This document shows positions 38,943 to 47,878 of a DNA stretch of 64,000 nt, piece by piece. A model generated the notes under the pieces. The model made no database searches, was not told where the DNA came from, and worked only from the letters and a program-made list of their open reading frames with translations. Within the stretch, counting starts at the first letter, position 1; each line of letters opens with the position of its first letter. The position numbers were made by a program, and so were the translations under genes. The DNA comes from Marinicella pacifica. Lineage in GTDB: Bacteria > Pseudomonadota > Gammaproteobacteria > Xanthomonadales > Marinicellaceae. Location: contig NZ_BMEO01000001.1 of NCBI RefSeq assembly GCF_014636635.1, forward strand, positions 124,001-188,000, written 5' to 3'.

Positions 38943-38975
38943 AAAAAACCCAAGCCATAACAGCTTGGGTTTTTT
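38943..38975. terminator. Bidirectional intrinsic terminator between suhB and secF
   Basis: Stem AAAAACCCAAGC (38944-38955) pairs with GCTTGGGTTTTT (38963-38974) around a 7-base loop, with A-run and T-run on the two sides. It can end both the plus-strand suhB transcript and the minus-strand yajC-secD-secF transcript. Confidence 0.9.
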
Positions 38976-39010
38976 ATTAACCTTATGCAGAGGTCTCTTT
39001 ATTTTATTGA

Positions 39011-39988
39011 TTAAGGAATGTGATCTAAGTTACCCCCTTCTTTTGCCACCGGAATTAAATCTTCACGGCTGACTCCAAGAGCCATGGTTGCTGTTGATGC
39101 GACAAATATGGATGAATAGGTACCAACCATCACACCAACAATTAAGGCAAAGGCAAAAGAATTAATCAAATCACCACCAAAGAAATACAAGGCAAACAAC
39201 ACCAGCATGGTGGTTAACGATGTGACCACGGTTCTGGCCAGGGTTTGATTAATGGAGGTGTTAATAATGGTTTCAGTGTCCGCTTTTCGTCCGGACAGAA
39301 AGTTTTCCCGTATTCGGTCAAACACCACAATGGTATCATTCAGGGAATAACCAATCACCGCCAGAAGCGCTGCCAACACCGTTAAATCAAACTCAACCTG
39401 CCAGATAGCAAACACCCCGGAGACAATAATCACATCATGTACCAATGCCGCAATGGCACCCAGGGAAAATCGCCACTCAAAGCGAATGGTAACATAAATC
39501 AAAATACCGAAAATGGCGTACAACAAGGCCAGAGAACCTTTTTCCACCAGCTCATCACCCACCTGTGAGCCCACAAAATCCGCTTTGGAAATACGGGCAC
39601 TGGCATCATATTCTTGTAATATATCGAGAATAACATTACTGAGTTTGGCTTCATCTGTACCGGTTTGTGGACTATCGGGTGACTCAGTGGCTGTTTCGGT
39701 GAATTCTTCAATCGGTGGCAAGGTGATTTCAATGTCCCGGCTGGAGCCAAAGTTTTTCACCACCGCATCACCATAATTGGCATCTGATAATTGCGTTCTG
39801 ACATCTTCCAATTCCACCGCTTCATCAAAATGAACCACAATCACGGTGCCACCGGTAAAATCAAGGCCGAAATTAAAACCGCGAATAAAAATAGCCACAA
39901 TGGCGGTGATAATTAAAATCGACGAAAACAGCATCGCAATCTTTCTTTTGCCGGTAATGTCGTAATTGGTATTTCCAAATATATTCAT
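39011..39988 (-). CDS. secF: Protein translocase subunit SecF
   Basis: RND-type accessory subunit that uses the proton gradient to help pull proteins through SecYEG. It has 325 residues. There is an N-terminal helix followed by FNFGLDFTGGTVIVV, a periplasmic domain (about 40-130) with an unusual acidic/Thr-rich insertion (ETATESPDSPQTGTDEAK) and five C-terminal helices with GYSLNDTIVVFDRIREN. It follows secD by 11 bp. Confidence 0.97.
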   Translation of the reverse strand: MNIFGNTNYDITGKRKIAMLFSSILIITAIVAIFIRGFNFGLDFTGGTVIVVHFDEAVELEDVRTQLSDANYGDAVVKNFGSSRDIEITLPPIEEFTETATESPDSPQTGTDEAKLSNVILDILQEYDASARISKADFVGSQVGDELVEKGSLALLYAIFGILIYVTIRFEWRFSLGAIAALVHDVIIVSGVFAIWQVEFDLTVLAALLAVIGYSLNDTIVVFDRIRENFLSGRKADTETIINTSINQTLARTVVTSLTTMLVLFALYFFGGDLINSFAFALIVGVMVGTYSSIFVASTATMALGVSREDLIPVAKEGGNLDHIP

Positions 39989-39999
39989 AATCAGATCCC

Positions 40000-41850
40000 T
40001 TATATGGCAATGGATTTAAGACGCTTTTGACGCCCGTAAATTAAATTAACGATGGCTCTGGACACGATAATCGCGGTAAACATGGAAGTTAGAATACCAA
40101 TCGATAAAGTCACTGCAAAGCCCTTAATCGGCCCGGTACCAAAAGCAAACAACACAACCGCCGCAATAAACGTGGTGACATTGGCATCAGCAATGGTCGA
40201 AAAGGCTTTACCATAACCGGATTTGATACTGCTTTGTACCGATGATCCATCCCGTAATTCTTCTTTAATCCGTTCAAAAATAAGTACGTTGGCATCCACC
40301 GCCATACCCACGGTTAGTACAATACCGGCAATACCCGGTAAAGTTAACGTCGCCCCGAACAGAGACAAGCAGGCCACCATCAAGACCACATTAATGGTCA
40401 GGGCAATGTTGGCAATAACGCCAAACATTTTGTAATAAATCAGCATAAAGATGACCACCAGGACTAAACCAATCTGTACTGATTTAACACCTTTATCGAT
40501 GTTATCCTGACCCAGTGAGGGTCCAATGGTGCGTTCTTCAACAATCTGAACCGGAGCCGCCAAAGCACCGGCGCGTAATAATAAGGCCAGCTCGGAGGCT
40601 TCTTTTTGAGAATCTAAACCGGTGGTCTGAAAGCGATTAGAAAATACGCCATTGATGCGGGCATTACTAATCACTTCTTCTTTACTTTTATACTGCATCA
40701 CGCCTTCATCGTTTTTCCCCAAAGGAATGCGCTCTTTGAACACCACGGCCATATTATTACCAACATTGTTTTTGGTAAATTCCAGCATCCGTTTGGCACC
40801 GACACTGTTAATCACCACAGATACCGCTGGGGTACCGGACTGCTGATCGAAAGTGGCATTGGCGTCAACCAACTGATTACCGGTAACAATCACACGGTCT
40901 TTTAATAACACTGGCCGACCTTCGCGATCATAAAACAGTGATGAGCCAATCGGCGTACGACCCGACTGATGTGCCGCAACGGCATTATTTTCCATATCGG
41001 TGGCTCGATACTCCAAAGTCGCCGTGGCATCTAAAATATTTTTTGCCCGGGTGGTATCCTGAATACCCGGTAACTGCACCACAATACGGTCTTGACCCTG
41101 ACGTTGGATAATCGGTTCTGCCACGCCAATTTCATTGACACGGGAACGCAAGGTGGTGAGGTTCTGCGTGAGTGCATTTTCTTTAATATCACGAATTGAC
41201 TGCTCTGTCAGCAAAGCAACCAAACGGGGCTCATCGCCATCCGTTTCTAACTCAAAACTAAGCTCATCAAAATCTTTTTTTACACTTTTTAGCGCTTTTT
41301 CGGCAGCCACTTCATCGCGAAATTCAACGACCAGACGGTTATCCTGCCAGCGAATACCTTTTTTAGGTATTTTTTCTTTAATTAAAGTGGCGGTGATATC
41401 AGAACGTAATTGTTTCTTTTTATTATCAGCCGCCTCTTTCATATCCACTTCTAATAAGAAATGTACACCACCACGTAAATCCAAACCCAAATTCATTGCC
41501 CGACCGCCTAAGGCTGACAGCCAATCAGGCACATTGGGCTTGAGATTCATGGCCGTATCAAATCCCGGCAGTTCGTCTTTTAAGACATCCTGTGCTTTAC
41601 GCTGATTGTCCAAATCATTAAATTTAACAATGGCTGAACCATTGTCTTGAAACACAGAATCAAAACCAATTTGTTTTTCTTCAAGCGTATCTTTAATGAT
41701 GTCAATGGTGGCAACCTGCAGGTCGCTTTGATCTTCGGGTTTGACTTGTACAATCGGGCTTTGGCCGTAAATATTGGGCAAGGCGTATAAACTGCCCAAA
41801 GCCACGACCACCAGCACCAAAATGTATTTCCACAGTGGATATCGATTCAT
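40000..41850 (-). CDS. secD: Protein translocase subunit SecD
   Basis: RND-type partner of SecF, 616 residues. It has an N-terminal helix (8-27) and large periplasmic P1 and P4 domains (about 30-440, with LGLDLRGGVHFLLEVD near residue 117). Six helices follow in the C-terminal 170 residues, with GMAVDANVLIFERIKEE. It sits in the standard yajC-secD-secF order, nine bases after yajC. Confidence 0.98.
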   Translation of the reverse strand: MNRYPLWKYILVLVVVALGSLYALPNIYGQSPIVQVKPEDQSDLQVATIDIIKDTLEEKQIGFDSVFQDNGSAIVKFNDLDNQRKAQDVLKDELPGFDTAMNLKPNVPDWLSALGGRAMNLGLDLRGGVHFLLEVDMKEAADNKKKQLRSDITATLIKEKIPKKGIRWQDNRLVVEFRDEVAAEKALKSVKKDFDELSFELETDGDEPRLVALLTEQSIRDIKENALTQNLTTLRSRVNEIGVAEPIIQRQGQDRIVVQLPGIQDTTRAKNILDATATLEYRATDMENNAVAAHQSGRTPIGSSLFYDREGRPVLLKDRVIVTGNQLVDANATFDQQSGTPAVSVVINSVGAKRMLEFTKNNVGNNMAVVFKERIPLGKNDEGVMQYKSKEEVISNARINGVFSNRFQTTGLDSQKEASELALLLRAGALAAPVQIVEERTIGPSLGQDNIDKGVKSVQIGLVLVVIFMLIYYKMFGVIANIALTINVVLMVACLSLFGATLTLPGIAGIVLTVGMAVDANVLIFERIKEELRDGSSVQSSIKSGYGKAFSTIADANVTTFIAAVVLFAFGTGPIKGFAVTLSIGILTSMFTAIIVSRAIVNLIYGRQKRLKSIAI

Positions 41851-41859
41851 AAAAAATCC

Positions 41860-42189
41860 TTATTTAATTGATTTAATGGTGCCTTTGGGCAGCACTTTTG
41901 ACACGGCGTTTCGCTGTACATGAATGTGGGTATCGGCAGCAATTTCCACCGTGATAAAATTATCATCCATCTTAACCACTGAACCCAAAGTACCGCCGTT
42001 GGTGATAATTTCATCACCCACCGCCAGATTGGATACCATTTCATTGTGCGCTTTCATGCGTTTTTGCTGCGGTCTGATCAGCATAAAATACATAATCACA
42101 AAAAACACACCAATAAAAATAAAGGAAGTCATGGGGCTGCCGGCCTGGCCACCTGATTGGGCCATGGCATCAGAAATGAAAAAATTCAT
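41860..42189 (-). CDS. yajC: Sec translocon accessory protein YajC
   Basis: Small inner-membrane protein of 109 residues associated with SecDF. It has one membrane helix (about 20-40), then the conserved MLIRPQQKRMKAHNEMVSNL, GDEIITNGGTLGSVV and a C-terminal beta strand. First gene of yajC-secD-secF. The 250-bp upstream region to the divergent sulfatase-like gene has no other gene; the usual upstream tgt and queA are absent. Confidence 0.95.
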   Translation of the reverse strand: MNFFISDAMAQSGGQAGSPMTSFIFIGVFFVIMYFMLIRPQQKRMKAHNEMVSNLAVGDEIITNGGTLGSVVKMDDNFITVEIAADTHIHVQRNAVSKVLPKGTIKSIK

Positions 42190-42439
42190 AGTTAAGCTCG
42201 TCTGGTTAAACTAAAAGCGCGCTATTATAGCACCGTCAGCAACTCATATAAGCCTCGGCCGATTTTTTTTCAAGTCTCAACCATAGATTGTTTTCATTTA
42301 ATAGCCAATAACGATTATTTAAAGTACCTGGACATCCTGAATTCTGAATTTTTATTGGCGACATTAAATTCACTTTTTCCGATTGATTGAGTCAACTGTT
42401 GTGCTCTAAGTCTTTTCATATTTGTTGTAAGACTCACTG

Positions 42440-44356
42440 ATGCACAATTCATATTTAAAACACCACATGAAAAATTTGGCCCTCTATTTGCTTTTGGGCT
42501 TATTCTTTTTAAGCTGTTCCAGAATCATGCTCACCTGGTGGCAATCTGACCGACTTGCATCTTTAAGCCAATGGTGGCCAATCTTAACTGGCGGCTTACG
42601 GATAGATATCAGTCTGTTACTTCAGCTGGCAGTTATTCCACTTTTAGGCCTTTTGATGGTGCAAGTATTTAGAACCTCAGGTCGAATTTATAACCGGGTT
42701 GTGAGAAATTATTATCCGATAACACTCATAATTATGGTGTTTTTTGAATTGGCCACACCCACCTTTATCATGGAATACGATACCCGACCGGATCGTTTAT
42801 TTATTGAATACCTTGTCAGCCCTAACGAAGTTTTTGGTATGTTGGTCAATGGTTATTTACTGTCAACGCTTGTGACAATGGGTTCTACCGCTTTATTCAG
42901 TTGGTTTTTATACCGTATGTTTAAACAAAACACAGAATTCAAGTCGCACACCAGCTGGTCAGGTTTGGCCTTTTTGCTGTTCTTGGTACCCGTTTTTGTG
43001 CTCGGTATTCGCTCTGGCTTACAACATCGTCCCATCAATCCGGCGATGGTGTCATTTAGTCAGGATCGGCTGGTCAACACCCTGCCACTCAATTCATTGT
43101 ATCAAGTGCTTTATGATGTCTATCAAATGCGGCATGAAGCCGCAGCAGCAGGAATATATGGTGATATGCCCAGCGATGACATGCTGCACATTATTCAGAA
43201 CCAAATAGACCCGGACAAATTAATCCGCAACCCACAAATCCCCAGTCTGCATAAAGCCCCAAGTCCAATTCCCCAAAATAGCAAAAACCTGATTATTGTG
43301 GTGGAAGAAAGCTTGGGTGCCCAATTTGTGGCGTCTTTAGGCGGTCGACCCGTTACCCAATATTTAGATCAGTGGGCGGAAAAAAGCTGGTGGTTTGAGC
43401 GCTTATATGCCACTGGCACACGTTCTGCGCGCGGTCTGGAGGCCATTACCACCGGCTTTTTGCCGTCACCGGCCCGTGCGGTTTTGAAATTACCCAAAGC
43501 CCAACAAGGTTTCTTTTCCATCGCTGAATTATTAAGCAACGCGGGATACAAAACTGCATTTATTTATGGTGGAGAGTCGCACTTTGATAATATGCGTGGG
43601 TTTTTCCTGGGTAATGGCTTTCAACATGTTATTGATCAAAATGACTACAATTCCTATGAATTTAAGGGTAATTGGGGTGTTTCTGACGAAGATCTTTTCA
43701 ATGAAGCCTATGATTATCTTCAACAAAACCGTAATCAACCCACATTTACCTTAATATTTACCTCGAGCAATCACACCCCGTTTGAATTCCCAGACGGTAA
43801 AATTGAGCACTACGAAGAACCCAAACAAACCGTTAACAATGCCGTCCGGTATGCTGATTTTGCGGTTAATCAGTTCCTGACAAAACTACAACAAAACGGT
43901 TACTTTAAATCTTCAGTCATTATGGTGGTGGCTGACCACGATGCCCGGGCGCAAGGCGCACAATTGGTGCCAGTTTCAAACTTTCATATCCCCGGCATGA
44001 TTATTTCAGACGACATCAAAGCCTTTAAAGACAACAGGCTGGTCAGCCAAATAGACCTGGCACCAACACTCATGAGTTTATTGGGTATAGATACTCCTAA
44101 TCCAATGATAGGATACGATTTAACTCAAAAGCCCTTAGATATGCCCGGTCGGGCCCTCATGCAATACGGCAAGAACCAGGCCTATATGACTGATGATTTT
44201 GTGACCATTTTGCGGCCCGAGTCCCAACATGTTGGTTTTACCAATAAAAAAGATAACTTAGGTGAGCCAATGGAGCCCATCGATGTTGAAGTCCCGCTGG
44301 CCCATGCCCTGTTTGCCAGTTGGGCATACGATCAACAAGCTTATCGCTTACCGTAA
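42440..44356 (+). CDS. LtaS/OpgB-type sulfatase-fold membrane transferase
   Basis: Inner-membrane protein of 638 residues with about five N-terminal helices (within 10-205) and a periplasmic alkaline-phosphatase-superfamily domain (about 270-600). The domain has metal-binding NLIIVVEESLGAQF, the nucleophile threonine in TGTRSARGLEA, a SSNHTPFEFP block and VVADHDARA. This architecture matches lipoteichoic-acid-synthase-like and phosphoglycerol or phosphoethanolamine transferases. In Gram-negatives these decorate periplasmic glucans or lipid A, so the substrate here is open. No glucan synthesis gene (opgGH) is nearby. Confidence 0.82.
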   Translation: MHNSYLKHHMKNLALYLLLGLFFLSCSRIMLTWWQSDRLASLSQWWPILTGGLRIDISLLLQLAVIPLLGLLMVQVFRTSGRIYNRVVRNYYPITLIIMVFFELATPTFIMEYDTRPDRLFIEYLVSPNEVFGMLVNGYLLSTLVTMGSTALFSWFLYRMFKQNTEFKSHTSWSGLAFLLFLVPVFVLGIRSGLQHRPINPAMVSFSQDRLVNTLPLNSLYQVLYDVYQMRHEAAAAGIYGDMPSDDMLHIIQNQIDPDKLIRNPQIPSLHKAPSPIPQNSKNLIIVVEESLGAQFVASLGGRPVTQYLDQWAEKSWWFERLYATGTRSARGLEAITTGFLPSPARAVLKLPKAQQGFFSIAELLSNAGYKTAFIYGGESHFDNMRGFFLGNGFQHVIDQNDYNSYEFKGNWGVSDEDLFNEAYDYLQQNRNQPTFTLIFTSSNHTPFEFPDGKIEHYEEPKQTVNNAVRYADFAVNQFLTKLQQNGYFKSSVIMVVADHDARAQGAQLVPVSNFHIPGMIISDDIKAFKDNRLVSQIDLAPTLMSLLGIDTPNPMIGYDLTQKPLDMPGRALMQYGKNQAYMTDDFVTILRPESQHVGFTNKKDNLGEPMEPIDVEVPLAHALFASWAYDQQAYRLP

Positions 44357-44382
44357 GCCCAGTTAAATAGATACTGACTTGC

Positions 44383-45024
44383 TTAATCTTTCAGATCTTC
44401 TTCAATACGTTTTTTCAATTCAATGATTTCATGTCTGCGTCCGGTATCGGCTTTGGGTCGATCCGGGCGATCTTTGGCTTGTTCTGCCTTATGCAGATAA
44501 TCCAAAGCCTGATTTAAACGGTCTGTTTCTTCATATAAATATTCAGCATAAAAATAATTGGCATCAATCCCATCCGAATTTAAAGCCAGACCTTTCTGCA
44601 AATAATGCTCGGCTTTTTTATCATTACCAAAACCCAAAGGCCAACCGGGTACTTTGTAGTACAAAACACCCAGAGAAGTATAGGCACTGCCGTTTAAGAC
44701 CGAGCCATCCATTTCGATGGCAGCTTCATACGCTTTTCTGGCTTTTTTAGCCAAGCCCAGCGCCCCAAGGCCGCCTTTGGCGCCGGCATAAGATGAATAA
44801 ACAATTCCTTGCCATACCAAAGCTTCAGGTAAATTATGATTAATCAGAACGGTTTGATTGGCTTGTTCAACCAGCTGCTCAAAAGCCTTTTCTTTGGTAT
44901 CACCGTCAGGCATATAATTAACCTCAGCCCAACGGGATTGAATAAGTTTAACGTCATCAGTCATGGCTGCCATGGCAGAAAATGTGAGTGACAATAAAAC
45001 CATAATAAATAGACTAAATTTCAT
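44383..45024 (-). CDS. Secreted TPR-repeat protein, last gene of the hemolysin-family operon
   Basis: 213 residues with a signal peptide (cleavage near SAMAAM), then helical repeats of TPR type: ALVWQGIVYSSYAGAKGG, ARKAYEAAIEMDG, AYTSLGVLYYKVPG, AEHYLQKGLALNSDGIDANY and ALDYLHKAEQAKDRP. The insert GAKGGLGALGLAKKARKAY is glycine-rich. AGGAG lies about eight bases before the ATG. The first 11 bases overlap the upstream short-chain dehydrogenase gene, so it is part of that operon. Predicted periplasmic scaffold; function unknown. Confidence 0.72.
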   Translation of the reverse strand: MKFSLFIMVLLSLTFSAMAAMTDDVKLIQSRWAEVNYMPDGDTKEKAFEQLVEQANQTVLINHNLPEALVWQGIVYSSYAGAKGGLGALGLAKKARKAYEAAIEMDGSVLNGSAYTSLGVLYYKVPGWPLGFGNDKKAEHYLQKGLALNSDGIDANYFYAEYLYEETDRLNQALDYLHKAEQAKDRPDRPKADTGRRHEIIELKKRIEEDLKD

Positions 45025-45844
45025 GAGAATTCTCCTGATTTAAGTGTTGTTGAATAACGGGTAAATCCCGATTGATAGAGCGACTGACAAAACCCGGCAA
45101 TAGGCTGTTTATTTTGACAAATAGTTTTTCCGGCCAGCCAAAAAAGCGTTGTTGCTGATTCTTTTCAATGGCCCGAATAATGGCAGCAGCAATGTCTTCC
45201 GGTTTATCATCCTTGTTTTTAAGCTGTTTATTCATGGCCTTAACAGAAGCCGTGTTTATTTGCGTATTCATGGCCCGGGGCGCTAAATAATGGACAGCAA
45301 TGTCCTCTTCGCATAATTCTCTGTGTAAGGCCTGAGAAAACCCCAATAAACCAAACTTGGCGGCACAATAACTGCTAAATCCCGGATAACCAATTCCGCC
45401 AAAAGATGAGCCAATATTGACGATACGACCCTGTTCTCCGCCACTTAACCAGGGCAGTAAATGACGACTGAGCAGGATTGGCACGGTCAAATTAACTTCG
45501 ATGGTTTTGATTAACGCCAGATCAGGCTGATGCCTGAGAAATCCCGGTTTATTCATCGCAGCATTATTGATTAAAACGCGATGCCTTCCCGTGGCTTGTT
45601 CAGCTGACTCCTGAAGGTTTGCCAATACCGCCGGATCAGTTAAATCACCACATACAAAACCTGACGGTTTATCAAGATCATCAATCATCTGCGCTAAAAT
45701 TGATTCATTTCTGCCCTGTAAAATAAGCTCAGCACCGGCCGCATTTAAGCGTTCCACCAAGGCCCGTCCCAAGCCTCCGGTGGCACCGGTGATGACCACG
45801 GTTGATTCTGACCACAATTGTTTGTCTTGTTGACTCATTGGCAT
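45014..45844 (-). CDS. Short-chain dehydrogenase/reductase
   Basis: NAD(P)-dependent Rossmann oxidoreductase of 276 residues. Cofactor motif TGATGGLG near residue 21, NNAA near residue 92 and the catalytic Ser and Tyr-x3-Lys (SSYCAAKFG near residue 159) are all present. The C-terminal part (KINSLLPGFVSRSINRDLPV) resembles SDRs acting on fatty acyl or ketone substrates. GAGGAG lies five bases before the ATG at 45844, deciding the start. It overlaps the upstream diiron-type gene by 10 bp and the downstream TPR gene by 11 bp. Its substrate is presumably the product of the operon's ligase and oxidase (inference). Confidence 0.85.
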   Translation of the reverse strand: MPMSQQDKQLWSESTVVITGATGGLGRALVERLNAAGAELILQGRNESILAQMIDDLDKPSGFVCGDLTDPAVLANLQESAEQATGRHRVLINNAAMNKPGFLRHQPDLALIKTIEVNLTVPILLSRHLLPWLSGGEQGRIVNIGSSFGGIGYPGFSSYCAAKFGLLGFSQALHRELCEEDIAVHYLAPRAMNTQINTASVKAMNKQLKNKDDKPEDIAAAIIRAIEKNQQQRFFGWPEKLFVKINSLLPGFVSRSINRDLPVIQQHLNQENSHEI

Positions 45845-46512
45845 GGTAACTCCTCAAAGACCTGCCGATAAAGGCGATAAAACCTGTGACAAGATTCAAT
45901 GACAACTTGCAATTGATCAGCACTCAAACGGTTAATTAAATCTTCAAAGAATTTTTGATGCCCCTGATCTAAATCACCGTGGGATATCAGATAACTGAAG
46001 GCTTTGTTGGGCAAGTTCAGTGATGATTTGAGGCTATTAGCCGCCCGAGTAGCTAAGGCCACTGATGTGCCCTCCAGAACATGTACCATACCTAAGAAGC
46101 ACAAGGGGTCAATTCGGTTAATCGAGTCATAGGCATAACAGACCATCATTTCAACCGCAAAGCTGGGCGTTGATTTTAGTACCGATTCGGCATCACCGCC
46201 ACAAACAGCGATGTCATTAAGAATCCACTCTTCGTGACCCAATTCTTCTTCAATATATTCTGCCATGGCGCGCCGTAACCACTCGTCTTGTTGCGAAAAA
46301 CGGGCGCCGGCCTGCATTAGTAAGGGGACAGTATGCTTAACATGATGATAGGCGCGGGTCAGAAAAGCGATGTATGTATTTAATCCTAACTTGCCGGCTA
46401 AGGCCTGTTCAATCACAGGTAGTTTCCACAGTTTGTTTTTTTCAACGTCCGTTTGACGGCATAGCAGTGAGAAGTGAGTTTCCATATTGGCTGGCTGAGG
46501 TGTACTTGTCAT
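45835..46512 (-). CDS. Heme-oxygenase-like (TenA/UndA-fold) iron-dependent oxidase candidate
   Basis: All-helical protein of 225 residues resembling the iron-containing redox enzyme family with heme-oxygenase-like fold. Candidate metal ligands are visible: EEELGHEEW near residue 88, a glutamate in VHVLEGTS near residue 148 and HGDLDQGHQKF near residue 182. Characterised relatives with this fold oxidise fatty acids or amino acids at a diiron centre (UndA makes terminal alkenes); TenA proteins lack these ligands. GGAG lies seven bases before the ATG at 46512, so the 71-bp overlap with the upstream ligase gene looks real. Substrate unknown. Confidence 0.75.
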   Translation of the reverse strand: MTSTPQPANMETHFSLLCRQTDVEKNKLWKLPVIEQALAGKLGLNTYIAFLTRAYHHVKHTVPLLMQAGARFSQQDEWLRRAMAEYIEEELGHEEWILNDIAVCGGDAESVLKSTPSFAVEMMVCYAYDSINRIDPLCFLGMVHVLEGTSVALATRAANSLKSSLNLPNKAFSYLISHGDLDQGHQKFFEDLINRLSADQLQVVIESCHRFYRLYRQVFEELPCQ

Positions 46513-47878
46513 AAATTTGCTCCAGTTGGGGTAAATGTTGTTGATAGATTTCCTGGCGAATTAATTTTCCGGTGGCGGTTAGTGTGCCGTTGGCTTCGTT
46601 GAAAGGCGCAACACAGATAACAGCCTGAATCCTGGCGTAATCGGGTAATTGTGAATTGATTGGTTGTATCAATTGGAAGAGTGTCTCTTCATCATACTCA
46701 GAAACACACAGCGCTGTTAAAAAGGCCTGGCCATCTCCAACCACCATGACTTGTTGAATGGCAGCTAAAGCCAACAACTCAGCTTCAATCCATTCCGGTG
46801 AGATATTTCGACCAAAACCATTCACAATTAAGTGAGTTAATCGTCCCAGGATGGTTAACCGCCCTTGTTGATCAATCACGCCGGTATCTCCCGTGGCATA
46901 ACAGCTTTGCTCATACTTATCATCAGGATCTTGAGTCGTGTCACCCAGATAACCCAAAAACCGGGGGCCACGATAAATTATCTGGCTGTTGTCATCCAGG
47001 CTTAACCGGGCATGCGACAATGGGCGTCCCACCGAACCGTCTTCTGACAGCTCTTTGTTTAAGCAAATGACTGAACCGCATTCACTGATACCATAACCCT
47101 GAAAAACAGGTAACCCCATCTCATGGGCTTGTCTTATCAGAGCCGGCGGGCAGACAGCCCCACCGACAGCCATAAATTTGACTGAACTCAGATTGTTTGG
47201 GTGATTGGAAAGATATTGAAGCAAAGCTTTTAGCATCGCAGGCATCATAATCAGGCTATCGGCTTGATGCTTAATCAATGCTTCTACTAATTTCTCCGGC
47301 TGAAAATGCCCCGAACCCTGTAATCCAACTTCCGCCATAGGAACAGAGACAATATCCAAACCTTGTCCCTTATTGGCAAACTGATTGGCATACACAGCAG
47401 CCATGTTTTCCAACAGAATGCTGTAAGGAAGCGCACTCAAATGCTTTTTTAATCCCAGGTGTTCAGTTGCGCGAGCCAGTGATTGCCCGACTGTCAATAA
47501 GTGTGACAAGCTCAAACGGACCCCTTTGGGCTGTGCTGTCGATCCTGAAGTAAAAGTGATCTTATGGGTGTTTTTTGGTAAGTTCACCTCAATCGGCGGG
47601 GTTCTGGCGAGCACAGTCAACGCCCCAAAAACAGCCACTTGTTGAAAACCCAGAGAAAGCCACAATGGAAGTGCCTCTGCTTGACAAAAGACACTGTCAA
47701 CACCGGCTTGATCAACCATTCCGGCAATTTGAGTGGCTGTGAAAAAATGCGGAACCGGAACAATCACACATTGCTTTGCGGTTGCCCATTGATCCACTGT
47801 CAGCCATTCGGGATTATTATCGCTGTGAATGGCCACACACTGCGGATTAAAATCTATCCCTTGATTAATGCGCAACAT
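46442..47878 (-). CDS. AMP-forming acyl/aryl-acid ligase
   Basis: ANL-superfamily adenylating enzyme of 478 residues. Core motifs are complete: P-loop TSGSTAQPKG at about 110-119, GYGISECGS, YATGDTG, LGRLTHLIVNGFGRNISPEW and the A10 lysine in NGTLTATGKLIR. The ATG at 47878 is chosen since GAG lies seven bases upstream and it overlaps the upstream gene by only 14 bp; an in-frame start 42 codons earlier would overlap 140 bp. The N-terminus is shorter than in typical acyl-CoA synthetases. It may activate an acid for thioester transfer or reduction. The last 71 bases are shared with the next gene. Confidence 0.85.
   Translation of the reverse strand: MLRINQGIDFNPQCVAIHSDNNPEWLTVDQWATAKQCVIVPVPHFFTATQIAGMVDQAGVDSVFCQAEALPLWLSLGFQQVAVFGALTVLARTPPIEVNLPKNTHKITFTSGSTAQPKGVRLSLSHLLTVGQSLARATEHLGLKKHLSALPYSILLENMAAVYANQFANKGQGLDIVSVPMAEVGLQGSGHFQPEKLVEALIKHQADSLIMMPAMLKALLQYLSNHPNNLSSVKFMAVGGAVCPPALIRQAHEMGLPVFQGYGISECGSVICLNKELSEDGSVGRPLSHARLSLDDNSQIIYRGPRFLGYLGDTTQDPDDKYEQSCYATGDTGVIDQQGRLTILGRLTHLIVNGFGRNISPEWIEAELLALAAIQQVMVVGDGQAFLTALCVSEYDEETLFQLIQPINSQLPDYARIQAVICVAPFNEANGTLTATGKLIRQEIYQQHLPQLEQIYDKYTSASQYGNSLLTAMPSNGR

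Noticed and set aside
45835-46512. Thiaminase II (TenA) assignment
   Set aside because: Fold is similar, but metal-ligand-like residues and neighbours (ligase, SDR) do not fit thiamine salvage.
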